64,000 nucleotides of DNA from Anaeromyces robustus (GCA_002104895.1 MCFG01000080.1:62001-126000), one strand, 5' to 3'. Positions 1-14,651 are shown, counted from the stretch's first letter. Notes: generated from the letters alone by a model not told the origin. A program made the numbers and translations.

Positions 1-3000
1 GCTTTAACTGTGGCTCTTGAAAATGAAAAGAAGAAAACTGAATTAGCTGAATCAAATGTTAGAAAATGTAACTTGCAAATTGAAATGTTAAATAACAATA
101 TTGATGATAAAAACCAACAAATTAATTCATTAACTAATGCTAAAGCTGATATGGAACATGAACTTCAAGCTTTAATTGATGAAGTTGGTGATGGTGGCAA
201 GAATGTTATTGAATTAGAAAAAACTGTTAAAAAATTACAAAATGAAATTGATAATTTAAAGGGTCAAATTGAAGAAATGGAGGAAACGAATAATCAATTG
301 ACAAATATGAAAGCTTCTACTGAAACTCAGCTTAGTGAATATCGTAAAAAAATGCAAAGTGAATTAGATAGTAAGGATCAACAAATGGATGAAATGAGAC
401 GTATGTTACTGAAGGAGGTTAATGATCTTGGTGAACAATTAGACGAAGTAAACATTCAAAAGAATGAGTTAATGAAATCGAAGAAGAGATTAGAAATGGA
501 ATTGGAATCGTTAAATTCTAGTATCGATAGTAAAGAAAAATCTAAAGTTGATTATGAAAAATCTAAAAAGAAGGCAGAACAAACCATTAAGGAACTTTCG
601 GCTGCTCTTGAAGCCAAGGACAAAGAATGTAGGAATTATATTGAAATGGCTAAGATTCATGAACAAAAATCTAATAGTATGCAAACTGAATTAGAAAATG
701 TTAGCAATCTTTTATCTTCATCTGAAAAATCTCGTGATCAATTGAAAAACCAAGTTGAAGGTCTTTCAAAAGAATTAGATGATAATATGATTGAAATTGA
801 TAACTTATATTCTATTAAAAAGAATCTTGAAAAGGAAATATTCGATTTAAAGGGTGAAATAGAGAATTCAGAAGATAGAATTAGAGAATTAGAAGAGAAT
901 TCTGGTGGTATGAATTCTGATGAAATTAAATCTAAGATTAAGAAAGAGTATGAAGATAAACTTGAAAAATTAAATGAATCTAGAAGAGCTCTTTTAGCAG
1001 CTCAACGTATTCAACAACAAGATATTGAAGAGAAAAATAAGGATATTAAGAATCTTGAAAATCAAAAGAATATTTTACAAAACGATATTGATGAATTAAA
1101 TACAAAACTTGAAGAAGAAATTCTCAAAAGAAATGAAGAGGAAAATGCTAAAAATAAAATTATATCAGAACTTAATAATACTCATGATAAATTAATGAAT
1201 GAAACTAATAAAAATAAAGAACTATTTGATTCTGTAACTTTCTATAAGAGTAAATCTGATAAATACTTAGCTAAACTTGAAATTGCTGAATTATCAAAAA
1301 TTAAGACTGAAAAATCTGAAAGTATGCTTAAGATTAAATTAAGAGATACTGAAGATAACCTTCAAAATACATTACAAGAAGTTAAACTTTTAGATGAAAG
1401 AAATAAATTATTAGAAAAACAAATATTAGAAATTCAAGATAAGATGGTAGAAGATTCTCTTGATTTGAATGATGCTGTAACCGAAAATCAATTAATTAAA
1501 CAAGAACTTGCTGATTTGAAGGATAAATATAAAGAAGATGTTACAGAAAGTGAAGAAGTTATGGCTGAATTAAGAAAGAGATTTAATAAAGAGAATCAAG
1601 TTTTAAGAACAGAATTAGATATGGAAAGGTCTAATTCTATTAAAGCAAAGGAAGATAAGAGAAAACTTGAATTAGAATTAGATTCAGCAAATGACAAATT
1701 AACTAAAGAAATGTGTGATAGAATGAATTGGACAAGAGAAAAAGAAAAAGCCTTTGAAAAGATAGATGAATTAAGTCAAAGTCTTATGCAATCTAATGCT
1801 CAACAAGATGAATTAAGAAACCAATTAGCATCACAAACAACTGAAATTAGAGAATTAAAGAACAGTCTTGAAGATTCTGAATCTAAGAATAATAGTATTC
1901 TAAAGGAAAAGCATAATTTAGAAAATGAAATTGATGAGCTAAAAGAAAAAATATCAGATATGGAAAATCAAAATAAATACTATGAAACTCAAAGTGAAGA
2001 AAATAAAGCAAGAATTGATCAATTGAATGATATGTATGAAGAACAAAGTATTAAGATTAATGAAATGTCTGAAAAATTAATTAAAGCTGAAAATGAAGCT
2101 GCTGAAGCTTCTACTCGTTTAGAAAGAGAAAAGAAAGATAGTCTTGATGTTGAAAAGAATAAATATGAATTAGAAAAAGAAATTACTGATTTAAACGCAA
2201 AATTATTTGATCTTGAAAATTACGTTGTACCAGATAGTAAGAAAACTATCACAAAATTAGAAAAGAAGATTGAAGAATTAACTAACAAACTAGAAGTTAT
2301 TACAAATGAAAAGACTCAATACACACAAAATGTTAGAAAGAATGAAAGAACAATTCGCGAAATGCAATTACAACTTAATGAAAAGAATAAACTTTTAGAA
2401 AAATTAGAAGAACAAAAGACAAAGAATGACGAAAAGATGAAAGAACTTAAGAATAACTTATCAGAAGCTGTAAGCCATTAATAATTGATTATTGCTATAT
2501 GATAAATATTTCTTATATTATATATTAATAAATTAATAATTATATATTAAATCTTTATATTTTAAATATATTAATTTAATGATATTATATATATAGGAAA
2601 TTACTATTAATAATTTAAAGATTAAACGTCATCACCTTAAAAAGAAGGTTATTGATTATCAAGAAAAATTAGCTAGGTATATATAATAGTGTTAAAAAAT
2701 AATTATAAGAAAATTACATATTTTATTATTTTTTAATGTTTAATAATTTAATACATAGCAAAAAATTGTAAACATTAATATTATTTCGTTTTTTTTTTTT
2801 TTTTTTTTTATTTTATTTTAATCATTCTTATTAGTTATGAAAACTATAGTAAAAATAATTCTGTCGTTCCACATATTCCAAATGAAGATGTTGAAAATGG
2901 TGATAATGAAAATAAGATTGGAAAACCAAGTAATTCTGTATCTAGTTCTATATCAAATGTAACAAATTCGAGAATGAGTTTATTGGGTAGTGATATTGAT

Positions 3001-3177
3001 GAATCTAATGTTCCAGAAGATTTAAATATCGATTCTAAGAATTCAAGTATGAAAGATGTAAGAGAATTAAATGATCCTCCAAATCTTGAACTTAATTCTA
3101 AATCATCTAGTATGGCTAACGTTGTTGATTCGCAAATGGAAGGTGAAATTCCACCACCACAACCGGAAGCTAATTGA
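1..3177 (+). CDS. Myosin II heavy chain, C-terminal coiled-coil tail (5' partial)
   Basis: The reading frame is open from base 1, so the motor and neck lie outside the window. I join exons 1-2469, 2597-2676 and 2835-3177, each bounded by GT-AG with frame kept. Some 850 residues are continuous heptad-type coiled coil rich in E, K, L, N and Q with no proline. They include myosin-tail-like stretches, such as residues 123-170 where charged heptads alternate with KSKKRLEMELE. The last ~115 residues lose the coil and become a Ser/Asn/Pro/acidic tailpiece ending in PPPQPEAN, like the non-helical tailpiece of conventional myosins. The expected role is bipolar filament assembly for cytokinesis and contractility. 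The family call rests on the tail alone, so another long coiled-coil protein remains possible. Without the splice at 2469 the frame would stop a few codons later, which supports the intron. Confidence 0.72.
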
Positions 3178-3605
3178 ATTAACTGATATTATTTATCGTA
3201 CTATATATAATTATAAATATTTTTAATTACTGTTGTCATTTTTTATATTCCAAAAAAAAAAAAAAAAAAAAAAAAGTAAAAAAATTAATGATATAAATAT
3301 AAAATAGTATATTTTTATTAAAATATTATTATATTTGTATATAAGATAATTATATATATTTTGTAATTCTTAAAAACACTTATTAAATGTATTAAAAATA
3401 ATTTTTATTAATAAAATATATTTATATAAAGTTTTAATTGTTATTTATTATTAAATACAATTTTCAATTTTATTTATAAAAAAATTCAATAAAATTTATT
3501 AAATATTTAAATTAATTAAATGTTACATTTTAATGGTTATAAAATTTTTAATTTTTAGTTTTTTTATGGTCTATTTTTTTAATATATAATATTACATATA
3601 TAATC
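3178..3605. other. Intergenic spacer, myosin to POLD3-like gene
   Basis: About 430 bases of AT-rich sequence between two genes on the same strand, with an A-run near 3252-3274. I see no gene or distinctive motif. Confidence 0.6.
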
Positions 3606-5288
3606 ATGAGTCAATATTTTGAATTATTAAGTAGTAATGTTTATGATAAAAAAAATATTGTAAGTTGTTAAATAAATAAAAATTTAGTATATATATAAAT
3701 TTATACACATATGGAAATTAATATTTATTCAAAAAAAGGTAACATATAGATGGTTAAGCCGAAAGTTAAATGTGAATGTTAATCAGGCAAAAAAGTAATA
3801 CAATATTATTTTAATTGGATTAAAAAGAAATAATAAAATTGAAAATTTATAATATTAATAACAATAATAATAATAATAATATCAATATTATTAATATAAA
3901 TATTAATCTTTTATCATTTTATCTATATATTTTAGAATATTATATGAATATAAAATTAATGAAAATGACAAAATACATTGTATTTATTGTATTTCAGGTC
4001 AATTAAAAAAAGATAATGCATTATCAATTGAACTTATACCAGAAGAAAAATTAGAAGGTTTTTATATGATACTATTTCTATATCTTTATTTTTAACAATT
4101 ATTTTAATTAATATATATAATAAGTATTTTTAATTATTAATTAATTTTATATAAAATATGAATAATAAATTTGACATTATATATAGATACCAAGAAAAAA
4201 TTTGAACATTTTTTTATTCACATATATAGTATTGAAGCTCAAGATTTAAAAGTAGCAATAAAAATACATAATTTTATTTTCTCTTTTTTATCATCTTATT
4301 AAAAATAATTATTATATAATAATATATATATATTTAAAATTTATGGTACATTTTTAATACTCAGGAATTAGATCCTTTAGTAGCCGAAAATTATAATATT
4401 ATTAATGATGTTTCTGATAATCCACAAAAGTATATATACATATTATTTAAAACTTTATTGCATATTTTAAATTAAAATATGAAAAGAAAATTCAATTTAT
4501 TATTTTTTCTTTTTTTATATAAATTGGATTTTTGCAATTTATCTTTAAATATTTAATATTAATTGAATTTATCATTAATATTATTATTATAATATAGCTA
4601 TTCAATGATTCATTGTAATAATATTCATAAAAAGGAAAAAGAATTAGAAGTATCTTCTATAGATATAATGGAAGATGTTAAACCTGAACCTTCAATATTT
4701 GATAATAGTAAAAGTGGTATTAAGGTTTGTATTTTTCAATTAGCATTATAATTATTAAAATTATATAATAAAAAGTATATTAATTAAAATAAATTATTAT
4801 AATTTTATAATTATAAAGGAAATCAAAAAAGAAAAGCAAGATTTCTTTAAGAAAACAGCAAAGTAAGTTTATAAATATGATATAATGATAATATATGTAT
4901 ATCAATATTCAATAATTTAATATTTTATTATTAATTTATCGTTATTATTATTATTTAAATAAAAAGTAACAAAAAGAAAGACGTTAAAGTTAAAGATACT
5001 AAAAAAACGTTCTTCGATAAATTTAAAACTAAATCCGTTTTTGAAGTTGATAAAAATGTATCAAATAAACAACATATCAAAAAAGAATCAAAAAATTCAA
5101 TGAATTCTTTCTTAAAAGAATCTACAGTAAAAATAGAACCAGAAAAAACTGAAAAAAAAATAGAATCAGAAGAAAACAAGATAGAAAAACAACAAGAACT
5201 AACAGAGGAAGAGAAACGAAAAATTATGGAGGTTGAAAAGAAGAATATGGAACATGAAAAAGGTATATTGAATTTTATATAATTGCTG

Positions 5289-5334
<46 letters not shown>

Positions 5335-6209
5335 TTTTTAAATCATTTTACTATTTTTATTTTTAAAGTAAATAATATTGTTATTTAATAATAGTTGTTA
5401 ATTTTATCTATATATATTATTTTAAAATTTTTTTAGAAATAGAAGAAGAAAACGAAAGATTAAGGCATTTATTTGATGATGATGATATATCATCATCAAT
5501 AAGTAAACCTGCTGGAAATAGACGTTTTGTTCTTGATGACGAAGAAGATGATGATGATGATGAAAATCATAATAATAATTCTAATATTATAACTAATGAA
5601 GAAAAACCAAAAAAATTGGTTAAATCAGGTTAATTTTTATTTATTCTTGTATTAAGATTTAAACTTTTTTTTTTATGTAAAAAAAAAAAAAAAAAAAAAA
5701 AAAACAGAAAATGAAATAATATAATTCTTATAGTATTTATTAATAATAAAATTTTTAATATAACTTTTTTTAAATAATAGATGATACAAGAGAAAAAGGA
5801 AGAAAAAGATATAGAGTTGTCAAATCAAAAACATATGTTGACGAAAAGGGTTATTTTGGTAAATCAAATATAATATATATTCATTGACTTGAAAATATTT
5901 TATAAAATTTTTAATATTTATTATTACATACTAATATATATTTTTATATTTATTTATATGACAAAAAAAGTTACTGAAGATGTATCTGATTGGGAATCAG
6001 AAAGTGATCATGAAGAAAAAAATGTACAGAGTATAAAACAAAAATCATTATTTGATATGCATAATAATAATAATAATAGTCGTAAAAGAGCTTCACTTAA
6101 TGATGATGATGATGATGATGAAAATAAAAAGATTGTTAAAAAGAAGAAAAGCAGTTTTGGTGCTGAGAAAACACAAAAATCTATTCTTAATTTCTTTGGA
6201 AAACGTTAA
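3606..6209 (+). CDS. DNA polymerase delta subunit 3 (POLD3/Cdc27/Pol32 family)
   Basis: Eleven exons: 3606-3659, 3739-3794, 3936-4057, 4187-4251, 4365-4429, 4598-4724, 4819-4862, 4967-5262, 5437-5628, 5781-5858 and 5971-6209, giving 445 residues. Frame is kept across all ten introns. The N-terminus has the family's winged-helix signature VTYRWLSRKLNVNVNQAKK (residues 19-37), which in relatives binds the polymerase B-subunit. The C-terminal third carries KSKTYVDEKGYF, then VTEDVSDWESESD, as in animal and fungal POLD3. The protein ends in a PCNA-interacting box, QKSILNFFGKR. The middle is charged and low-complexity, with FF motifs near residues 192 and 216. Its expected role is the accessory subunit of polymerase delta and zeta, in the nucleus. 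The donor at 4058 (GTTTTT) is weak, but frame and homology on both sides support it. Confidence 0.93.
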
Positions 6210-6989
6210 TATAAAGAATAAAATAAAATTGTTTTATATAATACTTCTTTTCACTTATAAAATTTGTATTATATAAATATAATCCTTTTTTTGGTTTACA
6301 AAGTATTTCAAATATTATTTAAATAATTTTATTTTATAAGCATAATATTATAGTAAAATTTTTAAATACTTAAATTATATTGCTTTAAAATTACTAATTT
6401 TTTTTCTTATTTTAATTTTTTCTTTCTTTTTTTTTTTTCTTAAAAAAAGAAAAAAGTTATAATAAATGTATATAAAACATAAATATTTGAATTTTTTATA
6501 TATATATCTTTTAATTTTATTGATTTTTATTTTATTGATTTTATAATTTATATAATTTTTATATTTATTACATTAATTAATACTATTAGTCTATATTAAT
6601 AGATTATTATATTATAAAGTGCTATATATTTACTAAAAAATTATTTATAATAAAAAAGAAAAAAAAATTAACTTTTCTTTTTTCATTTATTCATTTTAAA
6701 AATAATGGATATTTAAGAAATGATTTAATAAAGTCTTTATAACTAAATATTATTCAAAAATAATAAAAAAAAAAAATTAAGAGTAAAAGAAAAAAAAAAT
6801 ACTTTACACTATTAAAATTATATTTTATAAAATAAATTGTTAAATTTCATTAACAAGAAACAATAATATATGGCTAAAATGAACATGACGTTATATACTT
6901 TATAAATATATAATAAAAATTAATAATTAATGAAAATCGTATTTATAAAAAAATATTCAAAGTTTAGAAGTCTTTTTATTTTTTTATTT
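6210..6989. other. Convergent intergenic region
   Basis: Spacer between the 3' ends of the POLD3-like gene (+) and the DUF726 gene (-). It consists of A- and T-runs without a recognisable gene. It should hold the poly(A) signals of both genes. Confidence 0.6.
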
Positions 6990-9358
6990 TTACATGTTGT
7001 TGTTTTCATTATTTTCAACAGTAGTAATAGTTTTTTCTTCTCCAAAGTTTTCATTTACTGGTGTAACAGGAGTGATTGGATGTTCTTTTCTAAACTTTTT
7101 CACCTTTTCTATAACTTCTTTATCCTTTTGTTTTTCTCTTTCTTTTCTAGCACGTTCAAATACTTCATATTTCTTTTCTTCATCTTCTAAACTACTTATG
7201 CTAGATCTATTACCTTGATATTCATCATCATCATCATCATCATCTCCTTCCATATGAGAGTCAAATAATAAATTGGTATCGGTGATTTTAGCACTTTCAT
7301 TCATTTGACTGTAAAGCTCATTAAGATAGGAAGGAGAAGAAGGAGCTGTTAATTTTTCTTTTGAAGCTTCATCTTCTTCAAATTTTAAATTTGTTAAAAC
7401 AGTTGGGACATTCTTTTTTCTCTTACTAAAACTTTCACTTCTATTTTGTCTCATAGATACTTGTAAAATAGGTTGATTACTTGGTAATTGTTTTAAATCA
7501 ATTAATTCTTCTTCTGGTATTTTTAAAGTAGGTTGATTACTGGGAATTTTTTTTACTTCATATAATTCTTTCTCAGTTGAATTATCACTTTCATCTGCTT
7601 CCATAATAAAAGAAACTGCATCACTATCATCATTTTTATTAATTTCATTTTGAATATTTTCACGAGATAATTTAACTACTAGTCTTGGCATAGTACTTTT
7701 AATTTCCATTGGAGTAATTACTGGTTCTTCATCTTCATTATTTAAGATTTGATTAGAATTATTATTATTTGAATTAGTATTAACAACTAATTTTGGTAAT
7801 GTAGATGTGATTTCTTTTGGTTTACAAAACTCTTCAATTTCTTTTCTTAATCTTTCTCTTTCTAATGCTTCTTCTCTTTCAATTTCTAATAATTCCTCTT
7901 CTTGAGTTTTAATATGCTTTTGTGTAGCAGGTGATTGGGGAGCAAATGATTTAAACCAACTACCAAATCTTCTAAAACCACCATTACCTGAATCACTACT
8001 CATACTTTTAGTTTTATGAAGAGAATTTGCCATTTCAAGTTTTTCATTTTCCTTTTCCATTTTTTCTTTCTCTTCTTCCATTTTCATACCTTCTTCTCTA
8101 CTTAATCTTTCCTTTTCGTTACTTTCTTCTTCAGTTTCGAAAGTATCACTAGTAACTATGAAACCGAACTTCTTTAAAATTAAAGGAATTTTTCTTCTAT
8201 ATTCCAAATGACCATTTACAATTTCATCTAAGCAAACATTTTCGATACGATCTAAAGGAATTGGTGCTAAACCTGCAACGGTACTAAAACTACCACTACT
8301 AGCTCTATATAAGAAACCAAGAACCCAATCGTGAGTGATGTATCCATTAACAAATCTACCACTAACAATTGAACAACATTGTTCCCATTCTTTAACCGAT
8401 TCCATAACCGGTGTACCAATAATATAAACATCTTCAACTATACCATACATATTCTTTTCAGCTAATTCTCTAAGACAGTAATAGATAACTCTAGCACCAA
8501 GTGAATATCCTATTAAAGTTACTGGTCTATTTTCTTGATAATTACCAATTAAAGTATCAGCTAATACTAAACCAGTTTTTTGTGCTTTACTTAATCCAAT
8601 ACCCCATGGATTATCTACAGTATAATTTAATTTCATCATCCAAATTGGAAGAGACATAGCAGCAATAACTGGAAGAATTGTTGCACCTAATAATTGTTTC
8701 ATTCCAATACCGAATAATTCTGATGCTATAATATTAATAGCATTACCTAATTCTTTAAGTTCTTTAGATTCCCATTGTAAACAATAATGATCACCATAAA
8801 CATTTTCAGGTAAAACAGACCATGGTAAAAAGAAATCATTATTATCAATAGTAGTATTCCAACCTGAAACTGTAATAAGTATATTAATAAAATGATTCTT
8901 TGGCTTATCTTCTTCCATTTCTTCTTTTTTATCAACATTATTTTCAATTAAAGTTTTTGATTCACTATCATTATTAACAGATGATTTTTCATCATCTTTC
9001 TCTTCCTTTTCATCTTTTTCTTCTATCTCTTCTTTTTCTTCTTTCTTTTCTTTCTTATTATCATCAATTTGTTCTTTAATTTCTTCGCTTTCATCTTTTT
9101 CTTGAGTTTTAATATTTTCAGAATATTCTGATTTATTTTCTTCTTTTTCAACATCATTTTTACATTCTTCCTCTTCATTTTTACCTTCTTCAATTTTATT
9201 TTTTTCTTCTTCATATTTTCTTCTCCAATTTTCGATTTGTATAAATTCAAATTCTGATACTCCTCTTGTACGTTTAGCCATTTTCATACCTTTTTTTTTA
9301 ATGAACATAATAAATTTTATATAAATTAGAAATAATTATAAATTTTATATATTAAATA

Positions 9359-9400
<42 letters not shown>

Positions 9401-10869
9401 TAATATTAGTATAACATCAAAAAGAGACATAAAAATTATATATAATAAATATATTATATATGTTAATAATTATTATTTTTAATTTACCTGTTAGAGAAGC
9501 ACCAGTAAGTGTACCAGCTGAAGAAATTAATGCTATACCACCAGTGGATCCTAAAAAGGCTGTAGCACCATGAACACCCAAATGTATCATACTAAGTGTA
9601 GCACCTAAACCTGTAGAAATTAATGGTGCTGCTAAACCAGCAGTTAAACCAATGACAATACCACCACTAATTGAAGCAAGACCCATATATAACCATCTTT
9701 TCTTTTTATATTCTGAAGCACGATTGTCTATAGATGTTTCATCACGTCTTAATTCATCAGCTTCTTCTTGGGAAGATTTTATTTGGAAAATAATTTCCTT
9801 TTCAATTTTGATTAAATTATAATCATCTACTTGCAAATAATTAGCAACACGTTTCAATAATGCTCTAGAACGAGCATCATACATACCATCACCTATACTA
9901 AGTAAAAATAAATGAGAAAGAATAATATAACGAATATCAGATACTTCTAACATTTCTTTTAATGAAATGTTATATTTTCTTTGTAATTCATCATTTCTTC
10001 TTCTTAATTCACTTAATTCTGAAATAGTTGAGGAAGCTGTTGGTGATGATGGTCTAACTGTTGATTCCGAAGGAGCAGGGTGTGATGAATGGAAATCTAC
10101 TTTTTCATATTCATTTTTCTTTTCTGACACTTCATCCTCATTATCATTATTTATAATAGTTGATTCTTCTACATTATTTTCACTATTTACAGCAGTTTCT
10201 TCGGGTATAGTTTCTGTTCCTTCATTTATTTTATTCAATTTTTCATGATGCTTTTGGAAATCATTATCAATATATTCTCTTTTTTTCTTTTCAAATTCTT
10301 TTCTTTTTTCAATAGCACTTTCAGCTTCAGTAATCAAAGGACTGGCTAAATCTTCTGGTAGAATACCATGTGTTGCTAATGATTCTATTAATTTTTGGTC
10401 TACAAATGAATATATATATATTTAAATAAAATAATGATAAACATAAAATATATATATATATGTTAATAATATAATATTTATAAATTTAATTAAAAAGAAA
10501 AATAATTTCCATTTATTTATTTTTAAATTTTAAAATACAAAATATATATAAATGATATTTACGTTCAGGTGGAAAATTCAAATATGTAAATAATTTTTTA
10601 ATAATCATATCTGCCCATTCATTGTAACTATTTAAAGCTTTTTTCAATAATTTTTTATTAGGATTATCAATAAAATTTTTCTTTTTAAAATCCATAATAC
10701 TAATATAGCAAAGACCAACATATCCTATTAATTGACTTTCAGTAAACATTTTTTGAATAGACCCAATTGCTTGAGAACTTGTTCTATAAGTTTCTCCATT
10801 AGAAAGCATAGAACCACATTCCGAAGCAACATTTGGGCTATGTTTCATATTATCATCATTTGATTCCAT
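6990..10869 (-). CDS. DUF726 alpha/beta-hydrolase membrane protein (TMCO4/Mil1 family)
   Basis: Three exons on the minus strand: 10869-10563, 10399-9488 and 9289-6990, giving 1,172 residues with exact frame closure. Exon 2 ends with a Gly/Ala-rich membrane-like block (WLYMGLASISGGIVIGLTAG onward, about residues 335-405). This runs across the intron into KMAKRTRGVSEFEF, the usual DUF726 order. The hydrolase part includes a WNTTIDNNDFFLPW-like stretch and the nucleophile elbow VTLIGYSLGARV (GYSLG, near residue 665), followed by VYIIGTPV and FVNGYITHDWVLGFLYR. An acidic Lys/Glu-rich insert (about 425-540) precedes the hydrolase core. A long low-complexity Ser/Glu/Asn tail follows it. Relatives are predicted hydrolases, one reported to contact clathrin adaptors in yeast; the substrate is unknown. 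Confidence 0.9.
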
Positions 10870-12311
10870 GTTTCTATTTTATTATATTATATTTTTTTTT
10901 TTTTTATTTTTTATTATAGTAATTAATTTATATAATAATATATACTTTTATTCTATAAATATGAATAAAACCGTTTTTATGAGTATTGAATTGAATTTTT
11001 AAAAATGTATAACGTTTTAATATTATTATTTTTATTATTGAATAATGAAAAGAAAAAAAAAACTTTAATAAATAATTATTTATTTTCAAAATTTAACTAT
11101 TTGAATATACAAAAAAAAATAATAATAATTGATTAATAATTATAAAATTTATAATGATTAATCCTTTTATTTATTTATTTATTTATTATTTAACCTTTTA
11201 CAAAATAATTTATCTATATTTCTTAACTTTTTATTATTAAAAATTAAGCTAGGAATGATGAATTGTTAAAATATATGAAATTTAATATTTTATTTATGTT
11301 AATAATATATAATATATATAATTTATATATTAGTATTATTATATTTGTTTATATAGATTTTATAGTATTAAATATAACTATGACAAAAATATACTACATA
11401 AAAAATACATATATATCTTACTTACAATAATAGAAAAAAATGGTATGATTACTTTTATTAAATTTATAATCCTAAATTTTTTTATTTACCAATTTCAAAC
11501 ATCAATAAACTTATTGATGAAAATTATTATATTTATAAATTATTTTATATCACACTTTAATAATATTTGACTTTTTTTTTTTAATACATGATATCTTGAA
11601 ATTTTTTACATTCAATTATAAAATAATAATAAAAATAAAAGGTTTATCAAATAATAATTAAAAAATATTAAAGAAAAGATAATTACTTCTTTTATTTTGG
11701 ATAGATATTGATAATTTAAATATTAATCTTATAATACTTATATATACAATATAATTATAATATATTATTTAAATGAATGTTAATAATTTTATTTTATTCC
11801 TTCATATATATACATTATAATTTTCATAATTTATATATCATTTAGTTTTTAATTATTACATAATATATTGTAATATATTTAAATTAATTCTTACCATATA
11901 ATAAAATTATATAAATTTTTTTTTATACACCAAAATTTTGAATCTTAAAATTATTAATATATTAATTTAACTTTGAAATAAGAATTTAATATAAGAAGTA
12001 AAACCAAATAGAATTAATTCATTAATAATAATCTTAATATATTAAAGTTTTATAAATGATAACTAAAAATATAAATTTTAATAATTATAGATTTTTTACC
12101 ATTTAAATACATTTATCAATTTTTTTTTCTTTAAATGGCTATTATAATGAAATCCATTTTGTTTTAATTTATTATATTAAATTATAATTGATTCAATTGA
12201 CTAATATATAAACAATATATATATAAATTAAAAAAAATATTTTGCAATAAATTACATTTAATGTAGTACAATGCCATATATGGTAAAAAAGTAAAATGTT
12301 ACACTAGAATG

Positions 12312-12349
<38 letters not shown>

Positions 12350-13453
12350 GCACACAATTTGTACGTCAACTTTATTGAATTTAAATATTAAAATACATGA
12401 ATCATAAAAAAAACACATAATGAAAAAAAATGATACTAAAAAAAAATAAAAACCAGTAAAATATTATAGATAATAATAGATAATACTGGAGGACTAGAAT
12501 GTCAATAGTTAATTAAAAATAAATAATAAAAAATCATTTTATATAAATATGGTAAAAATGTAGAATTATTAACAATATTTATAAAAGGTATTAACAATTT
12601 AAAAGTAATAATTATATATATATATAAATGTTATAACTAAAAAAAAACTAAATGTAACCAAAAAACAATAATGTAATTCATATATATTAATTTATATGAA
12701 TCTTTTTAAAAAATGTTTATTTATTAGAAAGGAATGCATTATATAATACCTTATATCTAACTATTAATAATATTACACTATTTGTTGAAATTAATTATTT
12801 TGTATAACAGTAAAAAAATAATGCGGCATGTAACTTGATAGTATTTAAATATTGAAATAATTATAATACCTAATAATATTATTCATTTCCTAAAGGAGCA
12901 AATAGTACTAATTAAATTTTTATTTTTAAAATCAAAAAAAAAAGGAAATGTACTAATTATTATATTTTGCATTTTTTTCAATAAAAAAGTGTATCAATAT
13001 CGATATATATTTATTTAATAATATGATAAAAGTTATATAAATTTAAACTTAATTCCTTTTTAGTATTATAATTATTTATTTATTTATTATATTAATAGTT
13101 ATAAAAAATTATTAATTATATATTATTATTTATGATATTTAAAAAAAAAATTATTAAATCATCTAGTTTTTGTGATACATTACAATGATCTTATATTATT
13201 TGTATTAAAATGTATTTAATTTTTCGAGAATTACTTATCATTATTATTATTATTGATTAATAATATCATAAACATTTACAAGTATACTCTATATATTAAT
13301 TTTGTATATAATATGAACTAATTTTTTTTCTTTTATAAATTAAAAAAAAAAAATAAAATATAATAAAATAATATTATTAAAGGTGAATGATTAATTAAAT
13401 AATTGATTTAATTATTTTGTAGTATTATTACTAAATAGTTAAATAATATATAA
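10870..13453. other. Intergenic region with divergent promoters
   Basis: About 2.6 kb between the 5' ends of the DUF726 gene (-) and the YjbQ-like gene (+). It is very AT-rich with a 28-base T-run ending near 12346. A short direct repeat (ctagaatgtcaat) occurs near 12304 and 12493. No coding frame or RNA gene was recognised. Confidence 0.55.
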
Positions 13454-14405
13454 ATGAGATTAATATTTTGTCTATTGTTATTAATATTTATTATTTTATC
13501 TAAAGAAGAATCCAATATGAATTCTTGGACTCAAAAAAGAGTAACATTAAATCCAAAAAGAAGAGGTTGTTACCTTATTACTGATGAAATTCTTTCACAC
13601 ATTTCATCTGAACTTAGTGAATATCAATGTGGTGTAATAATTATTAAAATATTATATATTATATTAAAAAAATTTAATGGATTTTACAATTATAATTCAA
13701 ATGTCAAATTATATATATATATTTAAATAATTTTTTTCATACTAATTTAATGTTAATATATAATACTATTTTATATAATATTGGTAATATTCATAAAATT
13801 AACCTCAATCATAATAAATGATAAATGAATATATAATACAACTAATAATGATAAATTATATAAAAACAAAGATGGCAAATTTTTTTATTCAACATAGTTC
13901 CGCCTCATTAACAATTAATGAAAACTATGATCCAGATGTTCGTAGAGATATGGAAATGATGTTAAATAGAATTGCTCCAGAAAATGCCCCATATGTTCAC
14001 ACAATGGAAGGATCTGATGATATGCCAGCCCATGTTAAATCAAGTCTTTTTGGTTGTAGTTTAAATATTCCAATTAGTAATGGTAGACTTGCTTTAGGAA
14101 CTTGGCAAGGTAATAACATTATTTTGTTTATTTTTTTATAAAAAAAAATAGAAAATAAATATATAACATTAATTATTATCTAAATAAATATATAACATTA
14201 ATTATTATCTAAATCAACGTCAATCAATATCTTTTTTTTTTTTTTCTTAAATACAATTTTTGATTTTTGAATGATTTTAAATTTTAAAAATTTAGGTATT
14301 TGGCTTTGCGAACATCGTAATTCAGGTGGTAGTAGACATGTCGTCATTACTCTTCAAGGAGAAACAAAGTCAAATAGTAAAACAAATCTTTCTAAAAAAA
14401 GGTAA
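13454..14405 (+). CDS. YjbQ/UPF0047 family protein with signal-like N-terminus
   Basis: Exons 13454-13633, 13872-14109 and 14296-14405, giving 175 residues with frame preserved. The core matches the UPF0047/YjbQ family: [28 protein letters not shown] with the conserved His and Asn, the acidic [15 protein letters not shown] segment, [16 protein letters not shown], and the end [32 protein letters not shown]. Bacterial members have been called secondary thiamine-phosphate synthases, but the physiological role is unsettled. The first start adds [19 protein letters not shown], a signal-peptide-like stretch. The family's normal start would be the in-frame ATG at 13517 (MNSWTQKRV). Which start is used decides cytosolic or secretory location. 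A short basic tail ([12 protein letters not shown]) follows the domain. Confidence 0.9.
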
Positions 14406-14458
14406 TAATAAAATACTAAAAATAAAAATGATTGATCCATTAAATTTAAACATTATCA

Positions 14459-14651
<193 letters not shown>

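Noticed and set aside
4955-5179. Minus-strand frame rich in Phe and Ser
   Set aside because: Antisense shadow of the Lys-rich exon 8 of the POLD3-like gene.
12304-12506. Paired direct repeat ctagaatgtcaat as LTR or element ends
   Set aside because: Only 13 bases are shared, with no further similarity, no target duplication and no coding content between the copies.
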